DNA of 64,000 nt from Yoonia sp. (GCF_017854565.1 NZ_JAFMHJ010000012.1:18681-82680); one strand, 5' to 3'; positions 1 through 10,553 are shown, counted from the first letter of the stretch. Notes: generated from the letters alone by a model not told the origin. Program-made: numbers and translations.

Positions 1-92
1 GACCCGGCATCGTGCGTCTGTCAATCGGGATCGAGGATGCCGATGACCTGATCGCCGATCTGGATCAGGCACTGGCCAAGGCCACGGCGTAA
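1..92 (+). CDS. C-terminal fragment of a Cys/Met-metabolism PLP enzyme (probable O-succinylhomoserine sulfhydrylase)
   Basis: An open frame enters from the left edge (first full codon at base 3) and stops with TAA at 90-92. The last 29 residues include RLSIGIEDADDLIADL, the conserved C-terminal signature of the Cys/Met metabolism PLP-dependent family (MetZ, MetB, methionine gamma-lyase). In Rhodobacterales the closest members are usually O-succinylhomoserine sulfhydrylases, which make homocysteine from O-succinylhomoserine and sulfide. The tail alone cannot separate MetZ from related lyases. The PLP lysine and active site lie outside the window. A hairpin terminator follows directly. Confidence 0.75.
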   Translation, partial: PGIVRLSIGIEDADDLIADLDQALAKATA

Positions 93-101
93 CCACCCAG
101 G

Positions 102-134
102 AAACCCGCCCGCACCCTTGGCGTGGGCGGGTTT
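102..134 (+). terminator. Rho-independent-type terminator
   Basis: AAACCCGCCC pairs perfectly with GGGCGGGTTT (102-111 with 125-134). It sits ten bases after the stop codon of the upstream PLP enzyme gene, and the descending arm ends in a short T run. It separates that gene from the next transcription unit. Confidence 0.8.
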
Positions 135-193
135 CTGCTATAGGCTTTATCGGCGGGGGCAAACGCGTTTTGCCGATCACATCAACATGCTAG

Positions 194-2605
194 ATGCGTT
201 TTATGACCACGAATTTCGCGCTTTCGCTTTCCCTAGACGGAATTCAGCTGTTGCACCGGGTGCGCGGTGGTTGGCGGCTGATTGGCAAAGCTGACCTCGA
301 CGATGCGGATCTTGATGCGACCCTTGCACAGATGCGCGCAAACGCGCTTGCAATTGAACCCGGCGGGCTGCGCACGAAGATCGTGATCCCACTGGATCAG
401 GTCAAATACATCGCGATTGACAGCACGCGGACGGACATGGGCGATATCCATCGCGCGCTGCATGGCGCAACGCCCTATGCGCTGGACGAACTGGTCATTG
501 ACTGCGAACGGTTTGGCGGCCGCACCCATATCGCCGCTGTCGCCCGCGAGACATTGGACGAGGCCGAAGCGTTTGCCCGCGCCCACCGGTTCAGTCCGGT
601 GTGTTTTGTCGCGGTGCCCGCGCCGTTCACCTTTCAAAGCGAAGTATTCTTTGGCCCGACGGCGATGATGCCAGAGGTGCTGGGCGCCGATGGCCGCGTG
701 ACGCGCGATGCGTTGCCGGTGCTGGTGGTGGGCACACGCATCAAGTCGCGGTTGCTGGTCTTTGAGACGGACGAACAGGACATGGCGTCATCGGGTGGTT
801 TTGATCTGGATGCGTTATTGGCACCGGTGGCCGCGCCGCGTGTTGCGCGCCCGACACCGCCTGCCGCAGCTGTGATCTGGATTGACCGGGTCGTGCCAGA
901 GTATCATGCGCCGCCTGTCATCGATGCCGCGCCTGTGGTCCGAGCGGCGACCGCTGCGATGGATGCGATGCGCATGGATGCGGTGATCCCCGAATATCAT
1001 GCGCAGGTGGCCAAGCTGGCGGCACCACGACCAAGCGCGGTGGCACCGACCCTGAATACCGCGCCGCCGCTTGCTGCCATTGCAAAGGCAACAACACCCC
1101 GTCGCGCCCCGACGGCGGCAGTGCGCAGGAATACGCCTTGGGTATGGGGCGCCGGACTGGCCGCGAGCGTGGCGCTGGCCGGGTTCGTGGTCTGGTCGCA
1201 GACGAATGATGCTGTTCCGGTCGCGGTGGCACCGGCCATCCCCGCTGCGGAAACGCAGGACAAAGGGCCTGACGGGCCGCTGCTGGACATCGCCGGGCTG
1301 CCGCCTATTGACGCCAACGACGGCCCGGTCACATGGCCGGAACGCGTGGCGGCAGGTGCAATCGTCACGACGCCTCCCCCGGCGGTGATCCTTGCAACCG
1401 CGCCGGATGCGGTGCCGCCCCCGGTGCAGGGCCCACCTGAACCAACCCTACCCGAAACGGTGCAGGCCACCGTCGGCGCGCCGGTCTTGCGCGGGCGGGT
1501 TCTGAGCCCGGCGGAGGCAGAGCAGATTTATGCCGCGACGGGTGTATGGCAGCGGGCCCCGCGTTTTGTGGATGTCCCGCGCACGACCAAGGCGGATGGG
1601 ATCATGCGGCCCGACCCGGCGACGGTTCCGGGGCGCATCAGGCAACCGGCAACGCTGGATCAGACGGCGGCGCAGCCTGCGACAAGTTTCCTTGTGCCCG
1701 CTGATCCGCCGCCTGCCGATGTGAGTTTTGTGATTGATGATGACGGGTTTATTCTGGCGACATCAGCCGGGGCGTTGACGCCCGAAGGGGCAGTGGTTTT
1801 TGCCGGACTGCCTGATTTCCAAGTGCGCCTGCGCCCCGAGCTGTCAGAGGCGGATTTGGCGCGCATGGCAGCGCTGGCCCCTGCCCCCGACGGTGTCGTG
1901 GTCATTGCGGGACAACCTGCCGTGCAGCCAGTGTTGCGGCCGACGGATACCACCAGACCGCCGCCCGTTGCGACAGCCGGTGGCGTTGCCCTTGCCGGGT
2001 TGCAGCCCCGCAGCACGTCTGAACCAGAGGCGACGGCTGCGGTGACGGACATCCGGCCACGCCTGCGTCCGACGGCGATTTTTGCCGCAGCGCGGCCTTC
2101 GGATTTCCCAAGCAATCCGGACATCACGGCTGTCATCGCGGGAATAGCGTCCGACACGCAGGCCGCCCCGTTTATTGACATAACACCCAATGCCATTGGT
2201 GCGTCACGTCGCCCAGAGACGCGCCCCAAGAATTTTGCCCGCGTGGTGGCCAGCGCGCTGGCCCGTGCGCCTGCGGCCACGGCGACCACGGCCACACCCC
2301 GCGCACCGCAGCAGGCGCAGCCGACGCCCGAAATCACGCTGCCTCCGTCCACAGGAGCCGGACCCGGTGGTGTCGCACGGGCTGCGACAGAGGAAGGCGT
2401 GCTGCGGCTGCGCGACATCAATCTGATCGGCGTTTATGGCAGGTCCAATGACCGCCGCGCCCTCGTCCGGCTTGGCAATGGCCGGTACGTGCGCGTCGAG
2501 GTGGGCAGCGCGCTGGATGGTGGTCAGGTCACAGCGATTGGTGAAGGCGTGCTGAACTATGTCAAGCGTGGCCGCACCTATGCGTTGGAATTGCCTGCGG
2601 GCTAA
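194..2605 (+). CDS. Large Pro/Ala-rich single-pass membrane protein with PilM/GspL-like head and PilP/GspC-like tail
   Basis: 803 residues; a second ATG at 203 is also possible and neither has a clear Shine-Dalgarno. Residues about 1-190 form a compact head. A long Pro/Ala-rich linker follows, with a repeated VxPEYHA motif near residues 234 and 264. One membrane helix lies at about 316-334, and a further ~400-residue low-complexity Pro/Ala/Arg region follows. The last ~65 residues (DINLIGVYG...RALVRLGNGRYVRVEVGSALDGGQV) resemble the small beta domain of PilP/GspC. By that reading the head is cytoplasmic and the tail periplasmic. Such proteins are often annotated in roseobacters as hypothetical or, wrongly, as initiation factor IF-2-like. 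The pilus/secretion link is an inference from the tail and topology. Its stop codon overlaps the stop of convergent hppD. Confidence 0.7.
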   Translation: MRFMTTNFALSLSLDGIQLLHRVRGGWRLIGKADLDDADLDATLAQMRANALAIEPGGLRTKIVIPLDQVKYIAIDSTRTDMGDIHRALHGATPYALDELVIDCERFGGRTHIAAVARETLDEAEAFARAHRFSPVCFVAVPAPFTFQSEVFFGPTAMMPEVLGADGRVTRDALPVLVVGTRIKSRLLVFETDEQDMASSGGFDLDALLAPVAAPRVARPTPPAAAVIWIDRVVPEYHAPPVIDAAPVVRAATAAMDAMRMDAVIPEYHAQVAKLAAPRPSAVAPTLNTAPPLAAIAKATTPRRAPTAAVRRNTPWVWGAGLAASVALAGFVVWSQTNDAVPVAVAPAIPAAETQDKGPDGPLLDIAGLPPIDANDGPVTWPERVAAGAIVTTPPPAVILATAPDAVPPPVQGPPEPTLPETVQATVGAPVLRGRVLSPAEAEQIYAATGVWQRAPRFVDVPRTTKADGIMRPDPATVPGRIRQPATLDQTAAQPATSFLVPADPPPADVSFVIDDDGFILATSAGALTPEGAVVFAGLPDFQVRLRPELSEADLARMAALAPAPDGVVVIAGQPAVQPVLRPTDTTRPPPVATAGGVALAGLQPRSTSEPEATAAVTDIRPRLRPTAIFAAARPSDFPSNPDITAVIAGIASDTQAAPFIDITPNAIGASRRPETRPKNFARVVASALARAPAATATTATPRAPQQAQPTPEITLPPSTGAGPGGVARAATEEGVLRLRDINLIGVYGRSNDRRALVRLGNGRYVRVEVGSALDGGQVTAIGEGVLNYVKRGRTYALELPAG

Positions 2606-3696
2606 CCCGCCTTGAGCACACCGCGTGCGATCTGATCGGCTTCGATGCTTTCGAACAGCGCTTTGAAATTCCCCTCGCCAAAGCCGTCGTCGCCCTTGCG
2701 CTGGATGAATTCAAAAAAGATCGGCCCGATGACCGTTTTGCTGAATATTTGCAACAAAATACGGGTTTCGCCGCCGTTCACGACACCTTCGCCGTCGATC
2801 AGGATGCCGTGTTTCATCATCCTGTCCAGAGGCTCATCATGGGCGACAACGCGGGTTTTGCTCAGCTCGTAGTAGGCGGCGGGCGGTTTGGGCATGAATT
2901 TGATGCCGCGCGCGGCGATCTCATCGGTCGCACCGTAGATGTCATGCGCGCCAACCGCGATATGCTGGATGCCTTCGCCTTTGTAGCGTTTGAGGTATTC
3001 GACGATCTGGCCCGTCTCGCCCCGGTCTTCGTTGATGGGAATCCGGATACGGCCGCACGGGGAGGTCAGCGCCCGGCTGAGCAGGCCAGTGAATTTGCCT
3101 GCGATATCGAAAAAGCGGATTTCGTGGAAGTTGAACAGGTCGCCGTAAAAGGCAAACCATTTGTCCATGTTCCCTTTGTGCACATTATGGGTCAGGTGAT
3201 CGAGATAATAAAAGCCGACACCGGCGGGGTGCGCGTTTGAGACCCAGTCGAAGGCCGCGTTGTACGGGCTGGTGTCATAATACTGGTCGATAAAGTAGAT
3301 CAGGCTGCCGCCGATACCGACGATAGCAGGAACATCCATCGTTTTTGCGGGTCCGTCATAGGGCGTCGCACCTTTGCTGACCGCATGATCGAAGGCGTGC
3401 TGCGCATTGACAACACGCCAGCCCATGGATGGCGCACACGGCCCATGTTCCGCGACGAACGCCGTGGCGTGGCTGCCGGGTTCATTGTTGATGATATAGG
3501 TGATGTCGCCCTGCTGCCAAAGCTCGATCGCTTTTGTTTTATGCGTGGCGGTGTGGGTGTAGCCCATTTGCGCGAACAGCGCCCGCAAGGTGTCGGGGTC
3601 GGGGTGTGCGAATTCTACAAATTCGAACCCGTCGGTGCCTGCGGGGTTTTCGGCGGTGATGGTGGCCTTGGGGGCGTCATGTGGGAAGGGACCCAT
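2602..3696 (-). CDS. hppD: 4-hydroxyphenylpyruvate dioxygenase
   Basis: 364 residues, normal family length. The enzyme converts 4-hydroxyphenylpyruvate to homogentisate in tyrosine degradation, using Fe(II) and O2. The three iron ligands are visible as His167 (in DHLTHNV), His245 (in GIQHIAV) and Glu329 (in FFEFIQRKG). The C-terminal signature with ILLQIFSK is also present. The ATG is preceded by AAGGAGA at good spacing. The gene diverges from an Lrp/AsnC-type regulator, a common arrangement for amino-acid catabolism, so substrate-responsive control by that neighbour is likely. The stop codon overlaps that of the convergent large membrane-protein gene by three bases. Cytoplasmic. Confidence 0.96.
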   Translation of the reverse strand: MGPFPHDAPKATITAENPAGTDGFEFVEFAHPDPDTLRALFAQMGYTHTATHKTKAIELWQQGDITYIINNEPGSHATAFVAEHGPCAPSMGWRVVNAQHAFDHAVSKGATPYDGPAKTMDVPAIVGIGGSLIYFIDQYYDTSPYNAAFDWVSNAHPAGVGFYYLDHLTHNVHKGNMDKWFAFYGDLFNFHEIRFFDIAGKFTGLLSRALTSPCGRIRIPINEDRGETGQIVEYLKRYKGEGIQHIAVGAHDIYGATDEIAARGIKFMPKPPAAYYELSKTRVVAHDEPLDRMMKHGILIDGEGVVNGGETRILLQIFSKTVIGPIFFEFIQRKGDDGFGEGNFKALFESIEADQIARGVLKAG

Positions 3697-3833
3697 GGGA
3701 TGTCTCCTTTTCTAGCTGAATATGACATCATTGTACCGCGTGATTTCAGTGGAATTGACGCAATATCATGGCCAAATCCGCTTATATGTGCGATGGTGCC
3801 GCACAGTTGTATAAATTTGCGCGGATGTTACGC

Positions 3834-4292
3834 ATGACCCTGGACCCAACCGACTTGCAACTGCTTGCAGCGCTCCAGCGCGATTCCACGCTGACCGCAC
3901 AGGATCTGGGTGCCGCGCTGAATATGTCACCGTCCCAAGCTGGCCGCCGGCGCCAGCGATTGGAGGCCGAGGGCTATATCGCTGGCTATCGCGCCTATCT
4001 GAACCCCGACAAAGTTGGCCTGACTGTCGAGGCGTTTGTCCGGATCGTCATGGCGACACATACCCCCGAAAACGCCCGCGACTTCGTACGTCTGACCCGC
4101 ACACAACCGCAAATCGTGGGCGCATGGACCCTGACCGGCGAGGCGGATTATCTGCTGCGGATTTATTGCGCGGACCTGACGGCGCTGAACATGCTGGTGC
4201 AGCAGGTTCTGTTGCCACATCCGGCGGTCAGCCGGGTGCAAAGCCAGATCGTGATGGAGCGGGTGAAACCGGACGCGCCGCTGCCGGTGTGA
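3834..4292 (+). CDS. Lrp/AsnC family transcriptional regulator
   Basis: About 152 residues from the ATG at 3834; ATG at 3825 and a longer frame from 3768 are alternatives, but 150-155 residues is normal for the family. The N-terminal winged helix-turn-helix (LDPTDLQLLAALQRDSTLTA, then NMSPSQAGRRRQRLEAEGYI) is followed by an AsnC/RAM ligand domain (VEAFVRIVMATHTPE, GAWTLTGEADYLLRIYC). It is divergent from hppD with about 140 bp between the start codons, so it probably controls tyrosine or phenylalanine catabolism, plus itself. The effector cannot be read from sequence. Confidence 0.9.
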   Translation: MTLDPTDLQLLAALQRDSTLTAQDLGAALNMSPSQAGRRRQRLEAEGYIAGYRAYLNPDKVGLTVEAFVRIVMATHTPENARDFVRLTRTQPQIVGAWTLTGEADYLLRIYCADLTALNMLVQQVLLPHPAVSRVQSQIVMERVKPDAPLPV

Positions 4293-4352
4293 AAGTGCAG
4301 CGCGGCACAATCGCGCGTTGCTAATCACCTTACGGATTGCAATACCGTGTTC

Positions 4353-6233
4353 ATGGAAACATTCTTGCTCCAAGCCACAATATATCTTGGCGCTGCGGTC
4401 ATCGCGGTGCCTTTGGCTGCGCGTTTGGGGTTGGGGTCGGTCCTTGGCTATTTGCTGGCCGGGGTTGTGATTGGCCCCCTCACCGGTCTGGTCGGAACCG
4501 AGGCGCAGGACATTCAGCACTTTGCCGAATTTGGTGTCGTGGTGATGCTGTTCCTGATCGGGCTCGAGCTGGAACCACGGGCGCTGTGGGACATGCGCGA
4601 CCGGCTGATCGGATTGGGCGGTTTGCAGGTGACGCTGACGACGGTCTTGATCATGGGTGCCACGATGGCGCTGGGTCACAGCTGGGAAATCGGGCTGGCC
4701 ATTGGCCTGACCGTCGCATTATCTTCGACGGCTATCGTATTGCAAACCCTTACTGAAAAGGGCTTGATGCAGACCGGCGGTGGGCGATCGGCGTTTTCCG
4801 TTCTTCTGACCCAAGATATTGCCGTGATCCCTATTTTGGCCCTGTTGCCGCTGCTGGCCATTGCCGCGCCGGTGAAATTTACCGCAGATGGATCGATGCA
4901 GCTTGCCCTGGACGAGGCGCATGACGAGCACGCAGCGCTTAGTCTGGTTGAGGGGCTGCCGGGCTGGGGCGTGACCCTTGTGACGCTGGGCGCCGTTGCC
5001 GCCGTGATCTTGGCAGGTGTTTTCCTGACCCGCCCGGTGTTTCGCTATATCCATCAGGCGCGCCTGCGCGAGATGTACACCGCCCTTGCCCTGCTGATGG
5101 TTGTGTCCATCGCCGTGCTGATGGGCATGGTCGGCCTGTCGCCCGCGCTTGGCACGTTTCTGGCCGGTGTGGTTCTGGCCAACTCGGAATTTCGGCACGA
5201 GCTGGAAAGCGACCTTGAGCCGTTCAAGGGCCTGTTGCTGGGGCTGTTTTTCATTACGGTCGGCGCTGGGATCAACTTTCAACTGCTGTTTCGTGAACCG
5301 GGCTATATCCTGGGTTTGACCGCCGGGGTCATGGTGATCAAGGGCATTGTCCTGTTTGGTCTGGCGCTGTTGTTCAAGCTGCGTGGCAAGGACCGTTGGC
5401 TGTTCACGCTTGGACTGGCGCAGGCAGGCGAATTCGGCTTTGTTCTGACGTCATTTTCGACCCAACAGGGTGTCCTGAGCCCTGATCTGGCGGGCCAGCT
5501 ATTGCTGGTTGTCGCCCTGTCGATGCTGATTACACCGTTGCTGTTCATTGTCTATGATGTCCTGAGCGGCAGGATGGTTGAGACCGAGGACGAACAGCAC
5601 GATGAAGTCGATGAAAAGGGCACGGTCATCATTGCCGGGATTGGCCGGTTTGGTCAGATCGTGAACCGTCTTGTCGAAAGCGCCGGTTTCAGCACTGTCG
5701 TGATCGACAGCAATCTTGCGACCGTGCAGATGATGCGTAAATTCGGCTTTCGCGGGTTTTTCGGCGATCCGACAAGGCCCGATTTGCTGAATGCCGCCGG
5801 TCTTGCGGATGCCAAGGTGCTGGTTGTTGCGATTGACAACAAAGCCTCGGCCACACAATTGGTCGCCTATGCCCGCAAGGCCCGCCCGGATCTGCACATC
5901 ATCGCCCGCGCCCGTGACCGCGTGCATGTGTTCGAGCTGTATAATGCCGGGGCCAATGACATCGTCCGCGAGATGTTCGACAGTTCGCTGCGCGCCGGGC
6001 GCTATGCGCTGGAAAATCTGGGCCTGACCGAATTTGAGGCCGCGGAAGCGGAGCAGACGTTCTATCAGCATGATCGCAAGGCGGTACGCGAATTGGCCGA
6101 GCTGTGGCAGCCGGGGGTGCCGGTGCAGGATATTCCCGGCTATGTGGCCCGCGCCAAGCAGCTTAACAACGAATTGGAGACAGCGCTTGCGTCGCGTCAG
6201 CAGTCCGACGAGAACAAGATCACCAAGACCTAG
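4353..6233 (+). CDS. CPA2-family monovalent cation:proton antiporter (Kef-type) with RCK/TrkA-N domain
   Basis: 626 residues from the ATG at 4353; a GTG two codons upstream is also in frame. The N-terminal ~400 residues form a multi-helix CPA2 Na+/H+ exchanger domain with [16 protein letters not shown] and [16 protein letters not shown]. Residues ~420-545 form a cytosolic NAD-binding RCK domain beginning [15 protein letters not shown], with the GxGxxG fold motif. This is the KefB/KefC architecture of glutathione-gated potassium efflux, but no separate KefF/KefG subunit gene lies nearby. Ion specificity is therefore uncertain. The tail is polar. The gene meets convergent cobT with a 4-bp overlap. 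Confidence 0.9.
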   Translation: METFLLQATIYLGAAVIAVPLAARLGLGSVLGYLLAGVVIGPLTGLVGTEAQDIQHFAEFGVVVMLFLIGLELEPRALWDMRDRLIGLGGLQVTLTTVLIMGATMALGHSWEIGLAIGLTVALSSTAIVLQTLTEKGLMQTGGGRSAFSVLLTQDIAVIPILALLPLLAIAAPVKFTADGSMQLALDEAHDEHAALSLVEGLPGWGVTLVTLGAVAAVILAGVFLTRPVFRYIHQARLREMYTALALLMVVSIAVLMGMVGLSPALGTFLAGVVLANSEFRHELESDLEPFKGLLLGLFFITVGAGINFQLLFREPGYILGLTAGVMVIKGIVLFGLALLFKLRGKDRWLFTLGLAQAGEFGFVLTSFSTQQGVLSPDLAGQLLLVVALSMLITPLLFIVYDVLSGRMVETEDEQHDEVDEKGTVIIAGIGRFGQIVNRLVESAGFSTVVIDSNLATVQMMRKFGFRGFFGDPTRPDLLNAAGLADAKVLVVAIDNKASATQLVAYARKARPDLHIIARARDRVHVFELYNAGANDIVREMFDSSLRAGRYALENLGLTEFEAAEAEQTFYQHDRKAVRELAELWQPGVPVQDIPGYVARAKQLNNELETALASRQQSDENKITKT

Positions 6234-7240
6234 GCCCCGCTGACCCCTGCCTCTGCGAATGTCGCCATGCCGGAATGGCAGGCAATCGCGCCTTTGAGAA
6301 CGCCAATGGCCAATGCCGCCCCCGACCCTTCGCCAAGGCGCAGACCCAGGTTCAAAAGTGGCTGCTTACCCAGCGCATCAAGCAGTCGCTGATGTGCGCC
6401 TTCGGCGCTGAGATGCCCCGCCACCGTATGATCGAGCGCGCCGGTTTGCGTCTTTTCCAGCACGGCTGCGGCGGCGCAGCAGATAAAACCATCAAGGATA
6501 ACCGGGATACGGTGATGCCGCGCAGCCGCAATCGCGCCGGCCATCGCGGCCAGTTCGCGCCCGCCCAGACACCGCAGCGCCTGTAACGCATCGACGGGCC
6601 GATGCAAGGCAAGCCCACGCGCGACGACGTCAGTTTTACGCGCCAGACCGGCGTCATCGACGCCCGTGCCACGCCCGGTCCAATCAGCCGCATCGCCGCC
6701 CAGCACGGCTGCCGCAACGGCGGCGGCAGCCGTGGTATTGCCGATGCCCATTTCGCCGGTGACCAGAAGGTCAGATTGCGAATCGACCGCATTCCAGCCG
6801 GTTTGCAGGGCAACAATCACTTCGTCTTCGGTCATCGCCGGGCATTGGGTGAAATCAGCGGTCGGCGTATCAAGCGACAGGGCATGCACATCCATGCGGG
6901 CGCCGAATGTCTTGGATAATTGATTGATCGCGGCCCCGCCATGTTCAAAATTTGCAACCATCTGCACGGTCACCTCGGGCGGGAAAACCGACACGCCCTG
7001 CGCGCAGATACCGTGGTTGCCGGCAAAGATGACAACCTGCGGTGCGGTGATCAGCGGTTGGGGATTGCCGCGCCAACCCGCATACCAGACGGCAAGATCT
7101 TCGAGACGTCCCAGCGCACCCGGTGGCTTGGTCAATTGCCCATTGCGGTCTGTCGCGGCTTGGGCTGCCTGCCGGTCAGTTTGCGGCATTCGCAAAAGCA
7201 GTTCGCGGAATTCGGGAAGTGTTTGAAAAGGCGCTTGCAT
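6230..7240 (-). CDS. cobT: Nicotinate-nucleotide--dimethylbenzimidazole phosphoribosyltransferase
   Basis: 336 residues. The enzyme activates 5,6-dimethylbenzimidazole by transferring phosphoribose from nicotinate mononucleotide, giving alpha-ribazole phosphate for the lower ligand of cobalamin. Family motifs are [10 protein letters not shown] (38-47), FAGNHG (72-77), [10 protein letters not shown] (161-170) and RLGEGSG (301-307), whose Glu304 corresponds to the catalytic glutamate. The ATG has a GAGGA-like ribosome site. It is divergent from cobS with only 50 bp between start codons, so the two nucleotide-loop assembly genes share a control region. I see no cobalamin riboswitch in so short a gap. 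Confidence 0.96.
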   Translation of the reverse strand: MQAPFQTLPEFRELLLRMPQTDRQAAQAATDRNGQLTKPPGALGRLEDLAVWYAGWRGNPQPLITAPQVVIFAGNHGICAQGVSVFPPEVTVQMVANFEHGGAAINQLSKTFGARMDVHALSLDTPTADFTQCPAMTEDEVIVALQTGWNAVDSQSDLLVTGEMGIGNTTAAAAVAAAVLGGDAADWTGRGTGVDDAGLARKTDVVARGLALHRPVDALQALRCLGGRELAAMAGAIAAARHHRIPVILDGFICCAAAAVLEKTQTGALDHTVAGHLSAEGAHQRLLDALGKQPLLNLGLRLGEGSGAALAIGVLKGAIACHSGMATFAEAGVSGA

Positions 7241-7290
7241 CAGGTCCTCGTTGCGTAACTGTTTGCACCTGTCTAACGATCAGGGATGGG

Positions 7291-8079
7291 ATGAAAAGGG
7301 CCAGAAGGGGCATCAGCTTGGACAATCGCGACGCCGGATTGATCACGATCCACGACCTGCCCGCCGCACTGGGGCTGTTGACGCGCCTGCCGGTGCCGGT
7401 GAATACCGACCGCGCCATGGCGCGGGGCGCGGCGGCGGCATGGGCCTATCCGCTGGTCGGGCTGGTGGTCGGGGTGATTTGCGCGGCATCCGTGGCGCTG
7501 TTGCTGGCAGCCGGGCTGCCGTCGGGGATTGTCGCCGCTTTGGTGCTGGCGGTGTCCGTGATCCTGACGGGCGCGATGCACGAGGACGGTTTGGCCGACA
7601 GTGCGGACGGGCTTTGGGGCGGCTGGGACCGGACCCGGCGACTGGCCATCATGAAGGACAGCCATATCGGGGTTTACGGTGTGATCGCGCTGGCGCTGAC
7701 GCTGATGATCCGCTGGCTGGTGCTGCTGGCGGTTGTTGCGACCGGCAGCTATTGGCCGGTTTTGATTGGTCTGGGCGTGGTGAGCCGGACCGGCATGGTG
7801 GTCCTGATGGCCACCCTGCCCAATGCCCGCGCGGATGGATTAAGCCAGCATGTCGGGCGGCCTGCGGCGGCAACCGCGTGGTTGGCAGTTGCGCTTGGTG
7901 CGGTGATAGGGCTGATCTGCATCGGGGTCGGGCCGATACTGGCGGCTGTCGGTGCCACGCTGCTGTGCGGCATGGTCGCACGCTCCAAGATCGGCGGCCA
8001 GACCGGCGATATCTTGGGGGCGACACAGCAAATCACGGAAATCGCCGTTCTTTTGGTGATCGTCGCGGTGATGGGGTAA
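7291..8079 (+). CDS. cobS: Adenosylcobinamide-GDP ribazoletransferase (cobalamin synthase)
   Basis: 262 residues from the ATG at 7291. The frame is open further upstream, but that part lies inside cobT and lacks family similarity. This integral membrane enzyme joins adenosylcobinamide-GDP and alpha-ribazole (phosphate), the last assembly step of cobalamin. The metal-binding signature is GAMHEDGLADSADGLWGG, followed by KDSHIGVYG. Several membrane helices are evident (YPLVGLVVGVICAASVALLL; IALALTLMIRWLVLLAVV). It ends with ILGATQQITEIAVLLV, the usual C-terminal helix. Adjacent to cobT. Confidence 0.95.
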   Translation: MKRARRGISLDNRDAGLITIHDLPAALGLLTRLPVPVNTDRAMARGAAAAWAYPLVGLVVGVICAASVALLLAAGLPSGIVAALVLAVSVILTGAMHEDGLADSADGLWGGWDRTRRLAIMKDSHIGVYGVIALALTLMIRWLVLLAVVATGSYWPVLIGLGVVSRTGMVVLMATLPNARADGLSQHVGRPAAATAWLAVALGAVIGLICIGVGPILAAVGATLLCGMVARSKIGGQTGDILGATQQITEIAVLLVIVAVMG

Positions 8080-8136
8080 CGCCGCGCAATGATGCGTCGC
8101 GTGGCAGCTATCAGAACCGGGAATGCGCGGTCGCGC

Positions 8137-8837
8137 TCAATTTTCCAACGTCGCACAGCGTAGCGCTGCGGCGAATGAGGCGCGGTCGCGGTGGGCACCG
8201 ATGTCGCGGGTGCGCGGGGTGCCACCGCCCCATGTCGTCGCCATCACACGGGTCCAATCGACATTTGCGGTGATCATCTCGGGGCCCTGCCCGCAATCGC
8301 GGATGCCGCCCGCGATGTCCGTCTCGCCGATACGGTGGTTCGTCAGGCCCGCAAGGTCCGCGACATGGGTCAGCGTGCCATCGGCATAGCGCCAGATCCG
8401 CAACGTTCTGGCCAGATGCGGGCGGTCGATATACGCGATTTCGATCGCACCGTCGCCGTCCAGATCGGCGGCCCCAATCGGTGCCAGCCAGCGGTGCGGC
8501 CGCCCGATATGCGGTGTTTCGGCCAGCTTGCCAGCAGGGCCATAAATGGCCAGCGCCGCACCCGCCTGCACATCCGTTTCGATCACCACCATCTCGGGGT
8601 GTCCGTCGCCGGTGACGTCCCACAGACGGGGTTGCCAATCCTCGAAGACGTGGTTTTCGGGCAAGGTGATTGCGAAGGTTTGACTTTGCGTTCGAAACCG
8701 CAGTTTGCCCCACTCTACCGCGTCACCCAAAATACCATGGGCATAGCGTGTGGTCGGCGCGTCGAAACCCGCCTGCGTGATGGTTTGCGCCCCGGCTACG
8801 GCTGGCCAAAGGGCCAATGCCAAGGCGCAAAACCGCA

Positions 8838-8838
<1 letters not shown>
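8137..8838 (-). CDS. Secreted VCBS/FG-GAP repeat protein of unknown function
   Basis: 233 residues from the ATG at 8838, which opens with a signal peptide (MRFCALALALWPAVAGAQT). Two calcium-loop-like FG-GAP/VCBS units are visible, DVTGDGHPEMVVIE and DLDGDGAIEIAYID. A C-terminal segment has paired cysteines (GIRDCGQGPE and ALRCATLEN) that could form a disulfide. The protein is predicted to be periplasmic or extracellular. The start codon overlaps the stop of the upstream ferredoxin gene (TGATG), so translation is probably coupled. A longer frame from 8904 lies inside the ferredoxin gene and hides the signal peptide, so I rejected it. No enzymatic function can be assigned. Confidence 0.8.
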
Positions 8839-9493
<655 letters not shown>

Positions 9494-10495
9494 ATGAATT
9501 TCCTGAAAGCCGCTGTTGCGGCAAGTCTTGTTTTGGCTGCACCTGTCGCGCAGGCAGAAGAAGCCAGCTATATTCTGGCGACCGCATCGACCGGCGGCAC
9601 CTATTATCCTGTGGGCGTTGCCCTTTCGACGCTGGTGAAGGTCAAGTTAGAGCCATCGGAAAAGATCGGCATGTCCGCGATCAGCTCTGCGGGGTCGGGC
9701 GAAAACATTCGTCTGCTGCGCGAAGGCGAGGCGCAGTTTGCCATTTTGCAGGGCCTTTACGGCTATTACGCGGCAAGCGGCACTGGCCCGCTGGACGAGG
9801 CAGGCGCGCAAACCAATCTGCGCTCGGTCACGATGCTATGGCAGAATGTGGAACAGTTTGTCGTTGCTGCTGATGCCGCACCGACCGGCACGATGGCTGA
9901 CATGGTCGCGCTGAAGGGCGAGGCGATGGCGCTGGGTGCGCAGAATTCCGGCACATTGGGATCCAACGCGGCGTTGCTGGCTGGTTTGGGCGTCGACGTC
10001 GAGACGGACTATGAGCTGGTCTACGGCGGCTATGGACCGGCAGCCGATGCGCTGCAAAACGGTCAGGTCAGGGGTATGGGTGCGCCGGCGGGTGTGCCGA
10101 CCGGCGCGATCAGCCAATTGTTCGCATCTGCCGGGGCCGGCGTGATGATGCTGTCATTCACCGCCGAGGAACTGGCGGCTGCCGATGGCGGACGCGAACT
10201 GTGGACACCGTATTTGATCTCTGCCGGCACCTATCCGGGCCAGACCGAGGATGTGAACACGGTGGCGCAGCCGAACTTTTTGGCGACCAATGCCGATTTG
10301 CCCGAAGAAAACGTCTATCAGATCACCAAAGCGATCTATGAGAACCTGGCGTTTCTGCAGGCGATCCACCCGGCCACAAAGGTGATGTCGATTGAAACCG
10401 CCATCGCGGGGCTGCCCGTGCCGCTGCACCCCGGCGCGCTGCGCTATTATCAGGAAGTGGGCGTCAATGTGCCTGCGCGACTGATCGCCCAATAA
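9494..10495 (+). CDS. TAXI-family TRAP transporter substrate-binding protein
   Basis: 333 residues. A signal peptide (MNFLKAAVAASLVLAAPVAQA) is followed by the TAXI-type opening YILATASTGGTYYPVGVAL, then ISSAGSGENIRLLREGEAQFAILQ. This periplasmic protein captures the substrate for the fused permease downstream. TAXI proteins commonly bind carboxylates or glutamate-like compounds, and the substrate cannot be told here. A strong Shine-Dalgarno (GGAGGAG) precedes the ATG. A perfect 12-bp-stem hairpin follows the stop and probably makes the binding protein more abundant than the permease. Confidence 0.93.
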   Translation: MNFLKAAVAASLVLAAPVAQAEEASYILATASTGGTYYPVGVALSTLVKVKLEPSEKIGMSAISSAGSGENIRLLREGEAQFAILQGLYGYYAASGTGPLDEAGAQTNLRSVTMLWQNVEQFVVAADAAPTGTMADMVALKGEAMALGAQNSGTLGSNAALLAGLGVDVETDYELVYGGYGPAADALQNGQVRGMGAPAGVPTGAISQLFASAGAGVMMLSFTAEELAAADGGRELWTPYLISAGTYPGQTEDVNTVAQPNFLATNADLPEENVYQITKAIYENLAFLQAIHPATKVMSIETAIAGLPVPLHPGALRYYQEVGVNVPARLIAQ

Positions 10496-10504
10496 GCAGG
10501 GACA

Positions 10505-10531
10505 GTGGCCCGCGTCGATGACGCGGGCCAC
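10505..10531 (+). promoter_or_regulatory. Intercistronic hairpin between TAXI binding protein and permease
   Basis: GTGGCCCGCGTC (10505-10516) pairs perfectly with GACGCGGGCCAC (10520-10531) across a three-base loop, followed by TTT. The stem starts seven bases after the binding-protein stop. It could be a partial terminator or an RNA-stabilising element that sets a high binding-protein to permease ratio. Confidence 0.75.
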
Positions 10532-10553
10532 TTTGCAAAGAAGGAACCCCGTG

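Noticed and set aside
7251..8273. 340-codon plus-strand frame overlapping cobS
   Set aside because: It is a GC-rich shadow of cobS, with Gly/Arg/Asp-rich nonsense and no family motif, while the cobS frame has all its signatures.
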